Under the pieces are notes generated by a model. That model had not been told where the DNA came from. It saw nothing but the letters and a program-made list of their open reading frames with translations, and did no database searches. A DNA stretch of 28,292 nt from Kiloniellaceae bacterium (GTDB taxonomy: Bacteria; Pseudomonadota; Alphaproteobacteria; Kiloniellales; Kiloniellaceae), in NCBI GenBank assembly GCA_028280915.1, contig JANQKX010000273.1, forward strand, positions 1-28,292. The letters are read 5' to 3'. The translations under genes and the position numbers were made by a program. Position 1 is the stretch's first letter. Every line of letters starts with the position of its first letter. Shown here piece by piece: positions 7,548-15,336 of this stretch.

Positions 7548-8636
7548 ATGACACGATTTTGCACGGAAGCCCCGTCGGCTGGGCTGTTGGTATCCGCTGG
7601 GCTATTGGCATCCATGGTGTTTTCGGTGGCCGCGGTTTCGTCGGCACAAGCCGAGTCCGGCGGTCTGCCCAGCCCGGTTGGTTTGGATGGCATCGCCGCG
7701 CCCGGTGCCGAGTGGGAGCTGGTTTCGACCGCCGAATGTTTCACCGAAGGCATCGCCGCCGGGCCCGATGGGATGATCTATTATAGCGACATCACCTCCA
7801 CGGCGGACTGCGCCGATGGCGGCCTTCAGGAAGGGGCGATCCTTAAATTCGACCCGGCCACGGGCAACACGGAAACCTTCCGGTCACCAAGCGGTCAATC
7901 CAATGGTTTGTTTTTTGCGCCATCCGGAAACCTGATCGTGGCCCAGGGCGCGGATTTCGGGGGCCGCCGGGTGTCCGAAATCGACATGGAGAGCGGCCGG
8001 TCCCATATCCTGGCCCACAGTTATGCCGGCCGGCGGCTCAACTCTCCCAACGATGTCACCGTCGGCCCGGACGGCAAGGTCTACTTCAGTGATCCGCGCT
8101 ATGCGGGATATGAATCCATCGAACAGCCGGTCCAAGGTGTTTACCGCATCGAAGAGGATGGCGCGGTCACCTTGGTGGTCTCGGATGCGTCAAAGCCCAA
8201 CGGCCTGGTCTTTTCGCCCGATGGAAAGACACTCTATATCGCCGCGGCCGATGACAACAACTCGACCGATTACACCCGGCACGTGGAAAACCAGGCGACC
8301 CATACGGGGCTGATGGCCCTTTTGGCTTACCCGATGCAGGACGACGGGACCCTTGGGCCGCGACAGATCTTGGTGAGCTATCAGGATGTGAATACGGCCG
8401 GGCCGGATGGGCTGAATGTGGACTCGAACGGAAACATCTATGTGGCCCTTTTTGGCATCGATGAACCGGGAATCTATGTGTATGCCCCTGATGGAAGCGA
8501 GCTCGGGCGGTTTCCCACGGGCGACGTATGGCCGACCAACACCGAGTTTGTGACGGACAAGGAGGGAACGCAATACCTCTACATGACGGGGGGCAACGGA
8601 CTTTACCGCATAGAGGTCAACGCCACATCCGGGTAA
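7548..8636 (+). CDS. Exported SMP-30/gluconolactonase-like beta-propeller hydrolase
   Basis: SMP-30/gluconolactonase/LRE enzymes are metal-dependent lactonases or related hydrolases. From the ATG at 7548 (GAGGA at 7539-7543) the protein has 362 residues with a signal peptide ending about A35 (VSSAQA-ES), so it should act in the periplasm. Metal-site residues typical of the family are visible: E67 in TEGIAAGPDG, N168 in NSPNDV, N218 in KPNGLVFSPDG and D287 in GPDGLNVD. Propeller strands repeat a PDGxxYxxD pattern. It is embedded in an ABC transporter operon between the binding protein and the permeases, so it may open a lactone before uptake. Signal-peptide-bearing members are less common than cytoplasmic ones. 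Reaction and substrate are inference. Confidence 0.85.
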   Translation: MTRFCTEAPSAGLLVSAGLLASMVFSVAAVSSAQAESGGLPSPVGLDGIAAPGAEWELVSTAECFTEGIAAGPDGMIYYSDITSTADCADGGLQEGAILKFDPATGNTETFRSPSGQSNGLFFAPSGNLIVAQGADFGGRRVSEIDMESGRSHILAHSYAGRRLNSPNDVTVGPDGKVYFSDPRYAGYESIEQPVQGVYRIEEDGAVTLVVSDASKPNGLVFSPDGKTLYIAAADDNNSTDYTRHVENQATHTGLMALLAYPMQDDGTLGPRQILVSYQDVNTAGPDGLNVDSNGNIYVALFGIDEPGIYVYAPDGSELGRFPTGDVWPTNTEFVTDKEGTQYLYMTGGNGLYRIEVNATSG

Positions 8637-8651
8637 AACGAGAAAGGGATC

Positions 8652-8680
8652 GGGGCCGGGTCTCTTGCAAAGCCCCTTTT
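8652..8680 (+). terminator. Weak terminator-like hairpin after the SMP-30 gene
   Basis: GGGGC (8652-8656) and GCCCC (8672-8676) could pair around a 15-base loop, followed by TTTT. The stem is short, so confidence is low. Confidence 0.3.
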
Positions 8681-8756
8681 GGTAAAACGTGTTTTGATGG
8701 ACTGGGGATGTGAACAGGGACTGGGGGCATGACGCGGCTCCCGGTCCGCTTCCCGT

Positions 8757-8784
8757 GAGATGATAACGCCAATGAGATGGTAAC
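8757..8784 (+). repeat. Pair of 11-bp direct repeats upstream of the permease genes
   Basis: GAGATGATAAC (8757-8767) and GAGATGGTAAC (8774-8784) differ at one base and are spaced 17 bases start to start, 36 bases before the first permease gene. A regulator site is possible but unproven. Confidence 0.35.
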
Positions 8785-8819
8785 TTCCATGACACGATAG
8801 GGGGCCGGGAAGGTTTTGG

Positions 8820-9536
8820 TTGCTATCGATGCTTGAGCTTTTCTCATTCGGGGAAAAGGGCTGGGGCGACGAGCTGGCCTTCGGCCTGCTTGTCACAATT
8901 CAGTTGGCCTTCGCCTCTTTGCCCGTGGGGCTGGCTTTGGGTTTTGCCGCTGCCGGGGCGTCGCTGTCGAGCCTTTTGCCGTTCCGCCTTCTGGGCCGTG
9001 CCTATACGACCATCATGCGGGGCATGCCCGAGATCCTGACCTTGTTTGTGGTTTATAACGGTATTGGTATTCTCCTGAATATCTTGGCCGCGTGGTGGGA
9101 CCCGGAAGGGGGCTCGATCGAATTCAGTCCCTTTTTGGCCGGTGTCATCGCGCTCGGCCTGGTCTTCGGTGCCTTCGCCGGTGAGGTGCTGCGGGGGGCT
9201 TTCCAAGCCCTTGACAAGGGACAGGTGGAAGCCGCGCTGGCCGTCGGCATGTCTGGCACCCAGGTATTTTTCCGAGTGAAAGTGCCCCAGGTCTGGCGTT
9301 TCGCCTTGCCAGGCTTGGGAAACCTTTGGATCAACCTGCTCAAGGATACGGCGCTGGTTTCCATCATTGCGCTCGACGACTTGATGCGCATGACAAAAGT
9401 CGCCGTGGGGTACACCAAACTGCCCTTTGATTTTTATTTGGTGACATGTTTGATCTACTGGCTCATGAGCATTGGCTCGGAGGTTGTTTTGGCGAGAATG
9501 GAAAAACATGCCAATCGGGGCGTAAAGCGAAGCTAG
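8820..9536 (+). CDS. ABC transporter permease, polar amino acid type (first)
   Basis: An inner-membrane subunit forming half of the translocation pore. The 238-residue protein has about five hydrophobic segments and the permease EAA loop, with EAALAVGMSGTQVFFRVKVP around residues 140-160, then PGLGNLWINLLKDTALVSII as in HisQ/ArtQ proteins. The start is uncertain: TTG at 8820 has GGGAAGG six bases upstream, while ATG at 8829 would have that site 15 bases away and lose three residues. The next permease gene begins three bases after the stop, so the two are translationally linked. It should pair with the second permease as a heterodimer on the ATPase. Confidence 0.93.
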   Translation: MLSMLELFSFGEKGWGDELAFGLLVTIQLAFASLPVGLALGFAAAGASLSSLLPFRLLGRAYTTIMRGMPEILTLFVVYNGIGILLNILAAWWDPEGGSIEFSPFLAGVIALGLVFGAFAGEVLRGAFQALDKGQVEAALAVGMSGTQVFFRVKVPQVWRFALPGLGNLWINLLKDTALVSIIALDDLMRMTKVAVGYTKLPFDFYLVTCLIYWLMSIGSEVVLARMEKHANRGVKRS

Positions 9537-9539
9537 GTC

Positions 9540-10268
9540 ATGGATTTCGAAGGCATCATCTTAACCTACTGGCCGAAGTTCCTCGAGGGCACTCTGGTGA
9601 CCCTGCAATTGACCTTTTTCGGGGTGACGATCGCGGCGCTGCTGTCGCCGCCGCTGGCCATGCTGCGCTTGAAGGGCCCCCGCGCGGTTCAGATTCCCTT
9701 GCGGATCTATGTCTCCTTCGTGCGCGGCACGCCCATGCTGGCCCAGCTGTTCCTGATCTATTACGGATCGGGTCAGTTCCGGCCCCTTCTGCAAGAGGTC
9801 GGCCTTTGGGGTTTTTTCCGCGAGCCTTATAACTGCGCCCTTTTGACTTTCGCGCTGAACTCGACCGCCTATCAAATCGAGATCATCCGGGGCGGCCTCA
9901 TGGGCGTGCCCCACGGGGAAATCGAAGCGGCCGATGGGATCGGCATGAGCACCTGGACGAAGTATCGGCGCGTCATCCTGCCCCATACCTATCGCATCGC
10001 CTGGCCGGCCTTGGGCAACGAGATCATCTTGCTGATGAAAGCCAGCGCCCTGGCAAGCGTGGTTACGGTGTTCGATTTGATGGGACAGACACGTCTGATC
10101 TTCTCGAAAACCTTCGATCTGTCGGCCTATGCCTGGGCGGCGCTCATCTATTTGATCATCACCACCGTATTCGTGACCCTGTGGCGCATCTCGGAGCGCA
10201 CGATCAGCCCGCAGATCTTTGCATCCAAACGCAAGGACCGCGCGGTGATCGCTGGAATGAGAGGATGA
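9540..10268 (+). CDS. ABC transporter permease, polar amino acid type (second)
   Basis: The partner pore subunit, 242 residues, of the HisM/ArtM type. It has the N-terminal GTLVTLQLTFFGVTIAALLS helix, SFVRGTPMLAQLFLIYYG typical of this family, and the EAA loop EIEAADGIGMSTWTKYRRVI followed by LPHTYRIAWPALGNE. About five transmembrane helices are expected. It begins three bases after the first permease gene and is followed after one base by the ATPase gene. Together with the binding protein at 6638 it completes a type I importer of the PAAT family. The basic C-terminal tail (SKRKDR) probably faces the cytoplasm. Confidence 0.94.
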   Translation: MDFEGIILTYWPKFLEGTLVTLQLTFFGVTIAALLSPPLAMLRLKGPRAVQIPLRIYVSFVRGTPMLAQLFLIYYGSGQFRPLLQEVGLWGFFREPYNCALLTFALNSTAYQIEIIRGGLMGVPHGEIEAADGIGMSTWTKYRRVILPHTYRIAWPALGNEIILLMKASALASVVTVFDLMGQTRLIFSKTFDLSAYAWAALIYLIITTVFVTLWRISERTISPQIFASKRKDRAVIAGMRG

Positions 10269-10269
10269 T

Positions 10270-11028
10270 ATGAGCGCCGCCGAAGCCGTCGTGCAAGCCA
10301 TCGATGTTCACAAATCTTTCGGAACCCTGGAGGTCTTGAAAGGCGTCTCCTTGACGGCCATGCCCCATGACGTGGTTTCCATTCTAGGATCAAGCGGTTC
10401 GGGCAAAAGCACGTTCTTGCGCTGCCTCAATTTTCTGGAACCGCCCACATCGGGAAAGGTGATCGTCCACGGCGAGGAGATCGCCCACAGCCATGGCAAA
10501 GCCGAGAGTAAAAAGCAGGTGCAAATGTTGAGGCGCCGCCTTGGCATGGTGTTTCAGCAGTTTAATCTGTGGACCCACCGAACCGTGCTGGAAAACGTCA
10601 TGGAAGGCCCTTTGTATGTCTTGAAGCTGCCGAAAAACGAAGCGAGGGACCGGGCTGAAGCCCTGCTGGACCGGGTCGGTCTCGACGAGCGGATGACGGT
10701 CTATCCGTCGAGCCTTTCCGGCGGCCAGCAGCAGCGGGTCGCCATTGCCCGCGCTTTGGCCATGGAGCCGGACGCGATCCTGTTCGACGAGCCCACCTCC
10801 GCGCTCGACCCGGAATTGGTGGGGGAGGTGCTCAAGGTCATGCAGTCCCTGGCGGCCGAGGGCCGGACCATGATCGTCGTCACCCATGAAATGGCTTTCG
10901 CGCGGGAGGTCTCCACCTCCGTGGTCTTTCTGCACGAAGGAAAAGTGGCGGAATCCGGAGAGCCCTCTAAGATGTTCGCGCATCCCGACACCGAGGTTTT
11001 CAAAAAGTTTATCGCTGATGTGAGGTAG
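10270..11028 (+). CDS. ABC transporter ATP-binding protein, polar amino acid type
   Basis: Energises import through the two permeases. In 252 residues all ABC motifs are visible: Walker A GSSGSGKST (40-48), the Q-loop in VFQQFNLW, the signature LSGGQQQR, Walker B ILFDEPTSALD and the H-loop VVTHEM. It resembles HisP/GlnQ-type ATPases of amino acid importers and has the normal length. Its ATG lies one base after the stop of the second permease and the creatininase-family gene follows seven bases later, so all are in one transcript. Confidence 0.96.
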   Translation: MSAAEAVVQAIDVHKSFGTLEVLKGVSLTAMPHDVVSILGSSGSGKSTFLRCLNFLEPPTSGKVIVHGEEIAHSHGKAESKKQVQMLRRRLGMVFQQFNLWTHRTVLENVMEGPLYVLKLPKNEARDRAEALLDRVGLDERMTVYPSSLSGGQQQRVAIARALAMEPDAILFDEPTSALDPELVGEVLKVMQSLAAEGRTMIVVTHEMAFAREVSTSVVFLHEGKVAESGEPSKMFAHPDTEVFKKFIADVR

Positions 11029-11035
11029 AGCCCCG

Positions 11036-11878
11036 ATGAATAAACCTTCCCCTTCGTCTCCTTGGATTCACGAGCTTTCGTGGCCTGTGATCCAGGCCTA
11101 TCTGGATGAGGACGACGTGGTGCTCCTGCCCATCGGGGCGACGGAACAGCATGGGCGGCATCTGCCCTTGCTGGTGGATACCGGCTGGGCCATCGCGGCT
11201 TCGGAAGGCGCCGCGCGCTTGAGCCATGCGCTGATCGCGCCGCCGCTTCATCTGGGGTGGTCTCCCCACCACCTGGGCTATCCGGGCTCCATGACCCTCA
11301 GGCCGGAAACCCTCACGCAGGTCACCCTGGAAATGGCCGAGAGTCTGGTGTTCCACGGGTTCAAACGGGTCGTCATCGTCAACGGCAACCGGATCGCCAA
11401 CTTGCCGCCGCTGGAAATCGCCGCCTCGAAAATCCGCCATAAGACCGGCGCCCTCGTGGTGGTCGCGGATGTGGGTCTCGTTGCCAAGCAAGAGATCGCC
11501 GCCCTCAAGGAAGGCGCCCCGGGCACCTTGGATCACGCGGGCGAATCGGAAACGGCTTTCATGATGGCCTGGCGTCCCGAACTGGTAAACTTGGACAAAG
11601 CCGAGACTCACTTGCCGCCGCGCCCCTCGGCCTTTGACGAACCACTTGAATTCGAGCCCGAATTCTCGGGCAACGCCGTATCGGTCGTCAGGATCGCCGC
11701 CAAGCCCCCGGCCGATGAAAACGACACGGCGAGCCAGGGTATCTCCGGCGATCCCTCAAAGGCGACGGCCGAAAAAGGACAGGCCATGCTTGACGCGATC
11801 GCCCGGAACATCGCCAAGGTGATCGACGAACTGCGCGCGCAAGAGACCCCGAAGACCCGGGCCGAAGTGCCCTTTTGA
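11036..11878 (+). CDS. Creatininase-family amidohydrolase with an altered metal-ligand motif
   Basis: The family hydrolyses cyclic or formyl amides (creatininase, ArfB, MftE are members). The 280 residues contain GATEQHGRHLPLLVDT with putative metal ligands E37, H39 and D48, then GWSPHHLGYPGSMTL, HAGESET (167-173) and GDPSKATAEKG near the C-terminus. In creatininase the sequence NGHYEN supplies two further ligands (H120, E122), and many relatives have NGHGGN. Here it reads NGNRIAN (116-122), so the histidine is Asn118. The protein may bind one metal, use another ligand, or be changed in function. As last gene of the transporter operon, seven bases after the ATPase, it probably opens an amide or lactam ring of the imported compound or an intermediate. 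Confidence 0.85.
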   Translation: MNKPSPSSPWIHELSWPVIQAYLDEDDVVLLPIGATEQHGRHLPLLVDTGWAIAASEGAARLSHALIAPPLHLGWSPHHLGYPGSMTLRPETLTQVTLEMAESLVFHGFKRVVIVNGNRIANLPPLEIAASKIRHKTGALVVVADVGLVAKQEIAALKEGAPGTLDHAGESETAFMMAWRPELVNLDKAETHLPPRPSAFDEPLEFEPEFSGNAVSVVRIAAKPPADENDTASQGISGDPSKATAEKGQAMLDAIARNIAKVIDELRAQETPKTRAEVPF

Positions 11879-11984
11879 CGCGGGTTCAAGTCTGCCCCAA
11901 GCCGCCAGTTCAGCCCATCAAATGGTCATAAGGACAAAAGTTCGAAGCGGACCATGGCTAGCCTGGGTGCCTTGCTCTTCTTGG

Positions 11985-11999
11985 CCCGCCGATGGCGGG
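11985..11999. terminator. Compact hairpin between convergent genes
   Basis: CCCGCC-GAT-GGCGGG forms a perfect six-base-pair stem in the 217-base gap between the convergent creatininase and LysR genes. No T-run follows on either strand, so termination is only possible. Nothing else is clear in the gap. Confidence 0.3.
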
Positions 12000-12095
12000 G
12001 GATTGGAAGCGGGATTGACGGGCATGGTTTCACGGTTCTCTTTGCCCGCGGCCCGCTCCCCCCTTTTTTAGATTGGAGTCAAACAGGCACAGGTG

Positions 12096-12971
12096 TCACC
12101 GGTGCCAGGAGTACGTTTGAGCCAGGCGCATGATTTGCGCCACCGCCGGGGTGTGCTGCCGTCCGGCGACCGTGACCAAAGACACGGTCCGGGAGATTTG
12201 CGGATCCACCACGGGGCGCATGAGCACGCCTTCCAGGCTGGGCAGAAACTCCGGCATGACCGTACAGCCGACCCGGGCGAGCACCATGGCCTGTATCCAA
12301 TCCTCCCGTTCGGAGGAGTACTTCAAATTGGTCTTGGGGTTTTCGCCAAAACCCAAGGCCTCGAAATGTTCAGTAAACTCGCAATGGAGTCGGACCAGGT
12401 AGTCTTCCCCGTCCAGGGCCTGGAAGGGCACGGCGGTTTCCCGCTCAAACCGATGGCCTTGGGCAAAGGCTACCATGTACCTTTCTGAATAAAGTGGCAG
12501 CGCATGCAGCCGGCTGGGGAAGTCCAGCAGGCTCACCAAGCCGATATCAATTTCCCCGTCGAGCAGGGCCTTGATCAAATCCTGCCCCTTGCCCTCGCGC
12601 AGATGGGGTTCGATGGTCGGGTGTTTTTGGTTCAGCTCGGTTAGGAATCCGATCATCTGCGTGGGGTTGATGGTGGACATGACACCGATATCCACCTCGG
12701 CCCGGTCCAGCACGGCAAAACTTTCCGCTTCCGCTTTCGCCGCCTCGCTGGCCGCGTACATCTGCTCCAAATGGGGTTTGATCAGCTTGCCCAAGTCGGT
12801 GAGATGGGTGAACTTCCGCTCCCGCCGGAAGAGCTCACCGCCCAGCTCGGCTTCCAGCTTTTTGATCGCCGCCGTCAAGGAGGGCTGGGAAACGTGAGAC
12901 AGCTCCGCCGCCCGGGTAAAGTTCAGGGTCTTGGCGATGGCCAAAAAGTAGCGGACCTGGTGCATTTCCAT
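12096..12971 (-). CDS. LysR-family transcriptional regulator divergent from the YHS gene
   Basis: A 291-residue regulator starting MEMHQVRYFLAIAKTLNFTR, a very common LysR opening. The helix-turn-helix is at about residues 17-37 (NFTRAAELSHVSQPSLTAAI), followed by the linker helix and an effector domain (DIGVMSTINP, GEIDIGLVSLLDFP, VGCTVMPEF). The ATG at 12971 was chosen because GAGGT lies 8-9 bases upstream and the family begins there; the frame stays open upstream but adds 45 unconserved residues. It is divergent from the exported YHS-domain gene and shares with it a 167-base region holding an 18-bp dyad, so it probably controls that gene. The effector is unknown; subgroup resemblance to OxyR/CynR-like regulators is loose. 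Confidence 0.92.
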   Translation of the reverse strand: MEMHQVRYFLAIAKTLNFTRAAELSHVSQPSLTAAIKKLEAELGGELFRRERKFTHLTDLGKLIKPHLEQMYAASEAAKAEAESFAVLDRAEVDIGVMSTINPTQMIGFLTELNQKHPTIEPHLREGKGQDLIKALLDGEIDIGLVSLLDFPSRLHALPLYSERYMVAFAQGHRFERETAVPFQALDGEDYLVRLHCEFTEHFEALGFGENPKTNLKYSSEREDWIQAMVLARVGCTVMPEFLPSLEGVLMRPVVDPQISRTVSLVTVAGRQHTPAVAQIMRLAQTYSWHR

Positions 12972-13070
12972 AGACGTTACCTCATTTACTAGGGCCAAAA
13001 TCCCATTCAGGACGGGTATTTGGCCCCTGGTGGCCGGATTTCCATAGGTGCCGTTTATCAAATCAATAGA

Positions 13071-13088
13071 AAATCGATATTTCGATTT
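13071..13088. promoter_or_regulatory. 18-bp AT-rich dyad, candidate LysR operator
   Basis: AAATCGA (13071-13077) and TCGATTT (13082-13088) are perfect inverted arms around TATT in the region between the divergent LysR and YHS genes. LysR sites typically show a T-N11-A dyad, which this contains. Confidence 0.45.
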
Positions 13089-13138
13089 ATTGTTTTCAGC
13101 TGCCATCTTCTAAGTCTCAGATCCGAAACCTATTCAGA

Positions 13139-13702
13139 ATGGACACCAGAGCAATGAAAGAAATCACCACCAATTCCAAGCCTTCCTTCATCAAATCTTT
13201 GGGAAAACTCGCCACGGCGGCGGTTTTTGCCGTGGGGTCCCTGGTGCTGGGCACCGGGCTGGCCCAGGCGGCTGAAGAAGTGAACATCAAGGACGGTTAT
13301 GCCGTGCACGGCTATGATGTCGTGGCTTACTTCACCGACGGCGCCCCGACCGAGGGCGACAGTCAATATGTGGCGGAATACGAAGGTGCCGAATACCGTT
13401 TCGCCAACGTGGATAACCTGGAAGCCTTCAAGGCCGACCCGGCCAAGTTCGCGCCTCAGTATGGTGGTTACTGCGCTTTCGGCACGGCCATGGGCCGCAA
13501 GTTCGACGGCGACCCCCATGCCTGGCGTATCGTTGACGGCAAGCTCTTCTTGAATTTGAACAAGGACATTCAAGAGCGCTGGCTGGCCGATACCGACGGC
13601 TTCATCCGCGGTGCCGACCACAACTGGCCGATCATCGTCAACTTGAGCGATAGCGATCTGGAAAACAATCCTCCGGAATCCCTGACCGCCGGCGCCATCT
13701 AA
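13139..13702 (+). CDS. Exported YHS-domain protein (family also has selenoprotein members)
   Basis: A 187-residue protein with a signal peptide (hydrophobic core AAVFAVGSLVLGTGLA, cleavage near A45) and one YHS domain. The domain covers about 54-150: GYAVHGYDVVAYF, YRFANVDNLEAFKADPAKFA, PQYGGYCAFGTAMGRKFDGD and KLFLNLNKDIQERW. YHS domains are small, often metal-linked, and named from a conserved Tyr-His-Ser. The close family includes proteins with selenocysteine near the GYC position; here C112 is an ordinary TGC codon. The start is uncertain: ATG at 13139 or at 13154, neither with a good ribosome-binding site; both keep the signal peptide. Its function is not known; redox or metal handling in the periplasm is plausible. 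Confidence 0.85.
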   Translation: MDTRAMKEITTNSKPSFIKSLGKLATAAVFAVGSLVLGTGLAQAAEEVNIKDGYAVHGYDVVAYFTDGAPTEGDSQYVAEYEGAEYRFANVDNLEAFKADPAKFAPQYGGYCAFGTAMGRKFDGDPHAWRIVDGKLFLNLNKDIQERWLADTDGFIRGADHNWPIIVNLSDSDLENNPPESLTAGAI

Positions 13703-13773
13703 TCTTGCGGTTGGTCATTTAAAATCTCTCCCCCGGGGCTTTCCCTATAAGTCGTGGGTTCGCCCCTCCCCGT

Positions 13774-13805
13774 CACGGCCTCGTGTTCCCCTGCGCGAGG
13801 CCGTG
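13774..13805. terminator. Ten-base-pair inverted repeat between convergent genes
   Basis: CACGGCCTCG (13774-13783) and CGAGGCCGTG (13796-13805) are perfectly complementary with a 12-base loop, between the YHS gene and the convergent secreted-protein gene. TTT appears a few bases later on the plus strand. A bidirectional terminator is likely. Confidence 0.5.
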
Positions 13806-13873
13806 GCCCTTTGCCGCACGCGCGGCGCCGCTTTTTTGCCCATCGCTCGAGCAGTGAAGCTGGACCTGGAAGC

Positions 13874-15325
13874 TCAACAGGCGCCGTGGTTGGTACAGTC
13901 CGACCATGTGGGGGTGCCGCTCATGATCCGGTCGTAGGCGGCCGAGTCACCGGACGACCAGGCGCTTTGAGCCCCATCGTGGGAACTGCTGGAACTGCCG
14001 CTATCATCGTCGCTGCCATAGTCTGACGAACTGCTGCTGCCCCAATCGGAAAAGTCGCTGTAACTGCTGGAGCGGCGCGGTTGCTGGAACAATCGCTTCA
14101 GACCGGCGATGGCGGCCTGCCACTGGGCGTTATAGGTCGCTATATAGCCGGAAAGATCCCCGTCCAGCTTGTTGCCGTCGGCGGCATCCAGGTTGATGCC
14201 CCGGGTTTCGCCCCGGGCCGAGCTGAGAGTCCAGGCGAGAACCGGATCCCCCTGCTGGGGGCGCCAAATGCGCAGGCCCGCCCGGTCCAAGGGCGGCAAG
14301 AGTCCATGTTGCCGGGCGATGCTCCAAACGGCCGGCAGGTCCAAAAAGCCGTCCGGGATCTCCTCGCCGCCCCAGTTCACCACGTCATGCACAAAAAAAC
14401 CGCTGCCTTCCGGGCTCGCGCTCACCACCAGGCCGGCCCCCGTGGCCGGCGAGCGGTAGCGCAATTTGAGTTCCGGCTTGGCGTTTAGATTGTTGGAATC
14501 GGGCCGTTCATAGTTGACGGAGACCAGCTCCGCATCGGGCCGCCAGCCCGCCGCGATAGCTTGGGCCTGCGTCACCAAGGCGGGCAGACCGGTTGGCAAT
14601 TGCTGTTCATCAAAGGCGCTCATCTCAAGCCGCAGATTTGGCGCCTTGCGGTGCCAGCGGCCGGGGCCCAGCGTGCCCTGGGTCATCAAGGTGGCCCAGT
14701 TCTGGAATTGATAGCTGCCCTGATCCTTATGGTCCGAGGTGTCCGCTTCGAGCTGCCATTTGCCGTCGAAAGCGGTCATCTTGCCGCTATGGCTCAGCTC
14801 GCCTGCCTCCACATCATAGCTGCCGTCGGGCCGGATGTGCCACACGACGGGAATGGGGCCTTGAGGTGTGGGCAGCCAGATCTCCAACAGCCAGGTGCCC
14901 ACCCAAGCCGGCGGCACGGGTCCGGCGGCTTTGGGTGGCTCCGGTGCCTGGGGGCGGGTGGCGGTGATGGCCACGCCCAGCTGATTGCGGCCCGCGAGGT
15001 TCTGCTGGTCATCTGCCAGACGCAGGCTGTCGGTCACGCCCTGGGGCCAAGTGATTTGAATTTCCTGAGTGGCCCCATCGCAGACCCAGGCGCCCTCAAA
15101 GGCGGGCGCGGCCCCTTCCTGCGGCGCCCAGAGGGCGCGGCCGTCCCAAGTGATGGTGACAACGCCGCCGGTGGACCAAGCCCAGTCCCCCTCCACCGGC
15201 CCGCAGGACGTGATCAGGCCCTGCGCCACAACCCGGTCTGTTTGACCAAGAACGGGAAAAACAAGGGCGAGGCAAAGGCGCGCGGCTGTGAGCCAATTGA
15301 ATTGGGATGCTCGTGTGACCCTCAT
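13874..15325 (-). CDS. Uncharacterised secreted protein with Ser/Asp-rich C-terminal tail
   Basis: Not recognised. The ATG at 15325 (GGGAGG five bases upstream) gives 483 residues; a GTG at 15331 falls inside that site. An N-terminal signal peptide is visible (LTAARLCLALVFPVLG, then RVVAQ). A short Trp-rich segment (about 42-122: GDWAWSTGG, AFEGAWVCDG) and, after a Pro-rich linker, a second one (about 140-228: VGTWLLEIW, FDGKWQLEAD, GPGRWHR) look like small beta-barrel modules. A mixed domain with WRPDAELVSV and AVWSIARQHGLL follows (about 247-410). The last 65 residues are low complexity, rich in Ser, Asp and Gly, ending with two cysteines (SDCTNHGAC). ITSC near 39-42 resembles a lipobox but is too far from the hydrophobic core. 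It lies downstream of the cyclase operon behind a hairpin. Confidence 0.75.
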   Translation of the reverse strand: MRVTRASQFNWLTAARLCLALVFPVLGQTDRVVAQGLITSCGPVEGDWAWSTGGVVTITWDGRALWAPQEGAAPAFEGAWVCDGATQEIQITWPQGVTDSLRLADDQQNLAGRNQLGVAITATRPQAPEPPKAAGPVPPAWVGTWLLEIWLPTPQGPIPVVWHIRPDGSYDVEAGELSHSGKMTAFDGKWQLEADTSDHKDQGSYQFQNWATLMTQGTLGPGRWHRKAPNLRLEMSAFDEQQLPTGLPALVTQAQAIAAGWRPDAELVSVNYERPDSNNLNAKPELKLRYRSPATGAGLVVSASPEGSGFFVHDVVNWGGEEIPDGFLDLPAVWSIARQHGLLPPLDRAGLRIWRPQQGDPVLAWTLSSARGETRGINLDAADGNKLDGDLSGYIATYNAQWQAAIAGLKRLFQQPRRSSSYSDFSDWGSSSSSDYGSDDDSGSSSSSHDGAQSAWSSGDSAAYDRIMSGTPTWSDCTNHGAC

Positions 15326-15336
15326 CCGCACCTCCC

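Noticed and set aside
12972..13106. 45-residue N-terminal extension of the second LysR protein
   Set aside because: The family begins at MEMHQVRYF with a ribosome-binding site, and the extension would cover the divergent operator region.
13139..13702. Selenocysteine in the YHS-domain protein
   Set aside because: The family has selenoprotein members, but the codon at this position is TGC and no in-frame TGA occurs inside the gene.
15100..15220. Lipoprotein signal (ITSC) in the secreted protein
   Set aside because: The cysteine is over ten residues past the end of the hydrophobic core, too far for signal peptidase II; ordinary cleavage after RVVAQ or nearby fits better.
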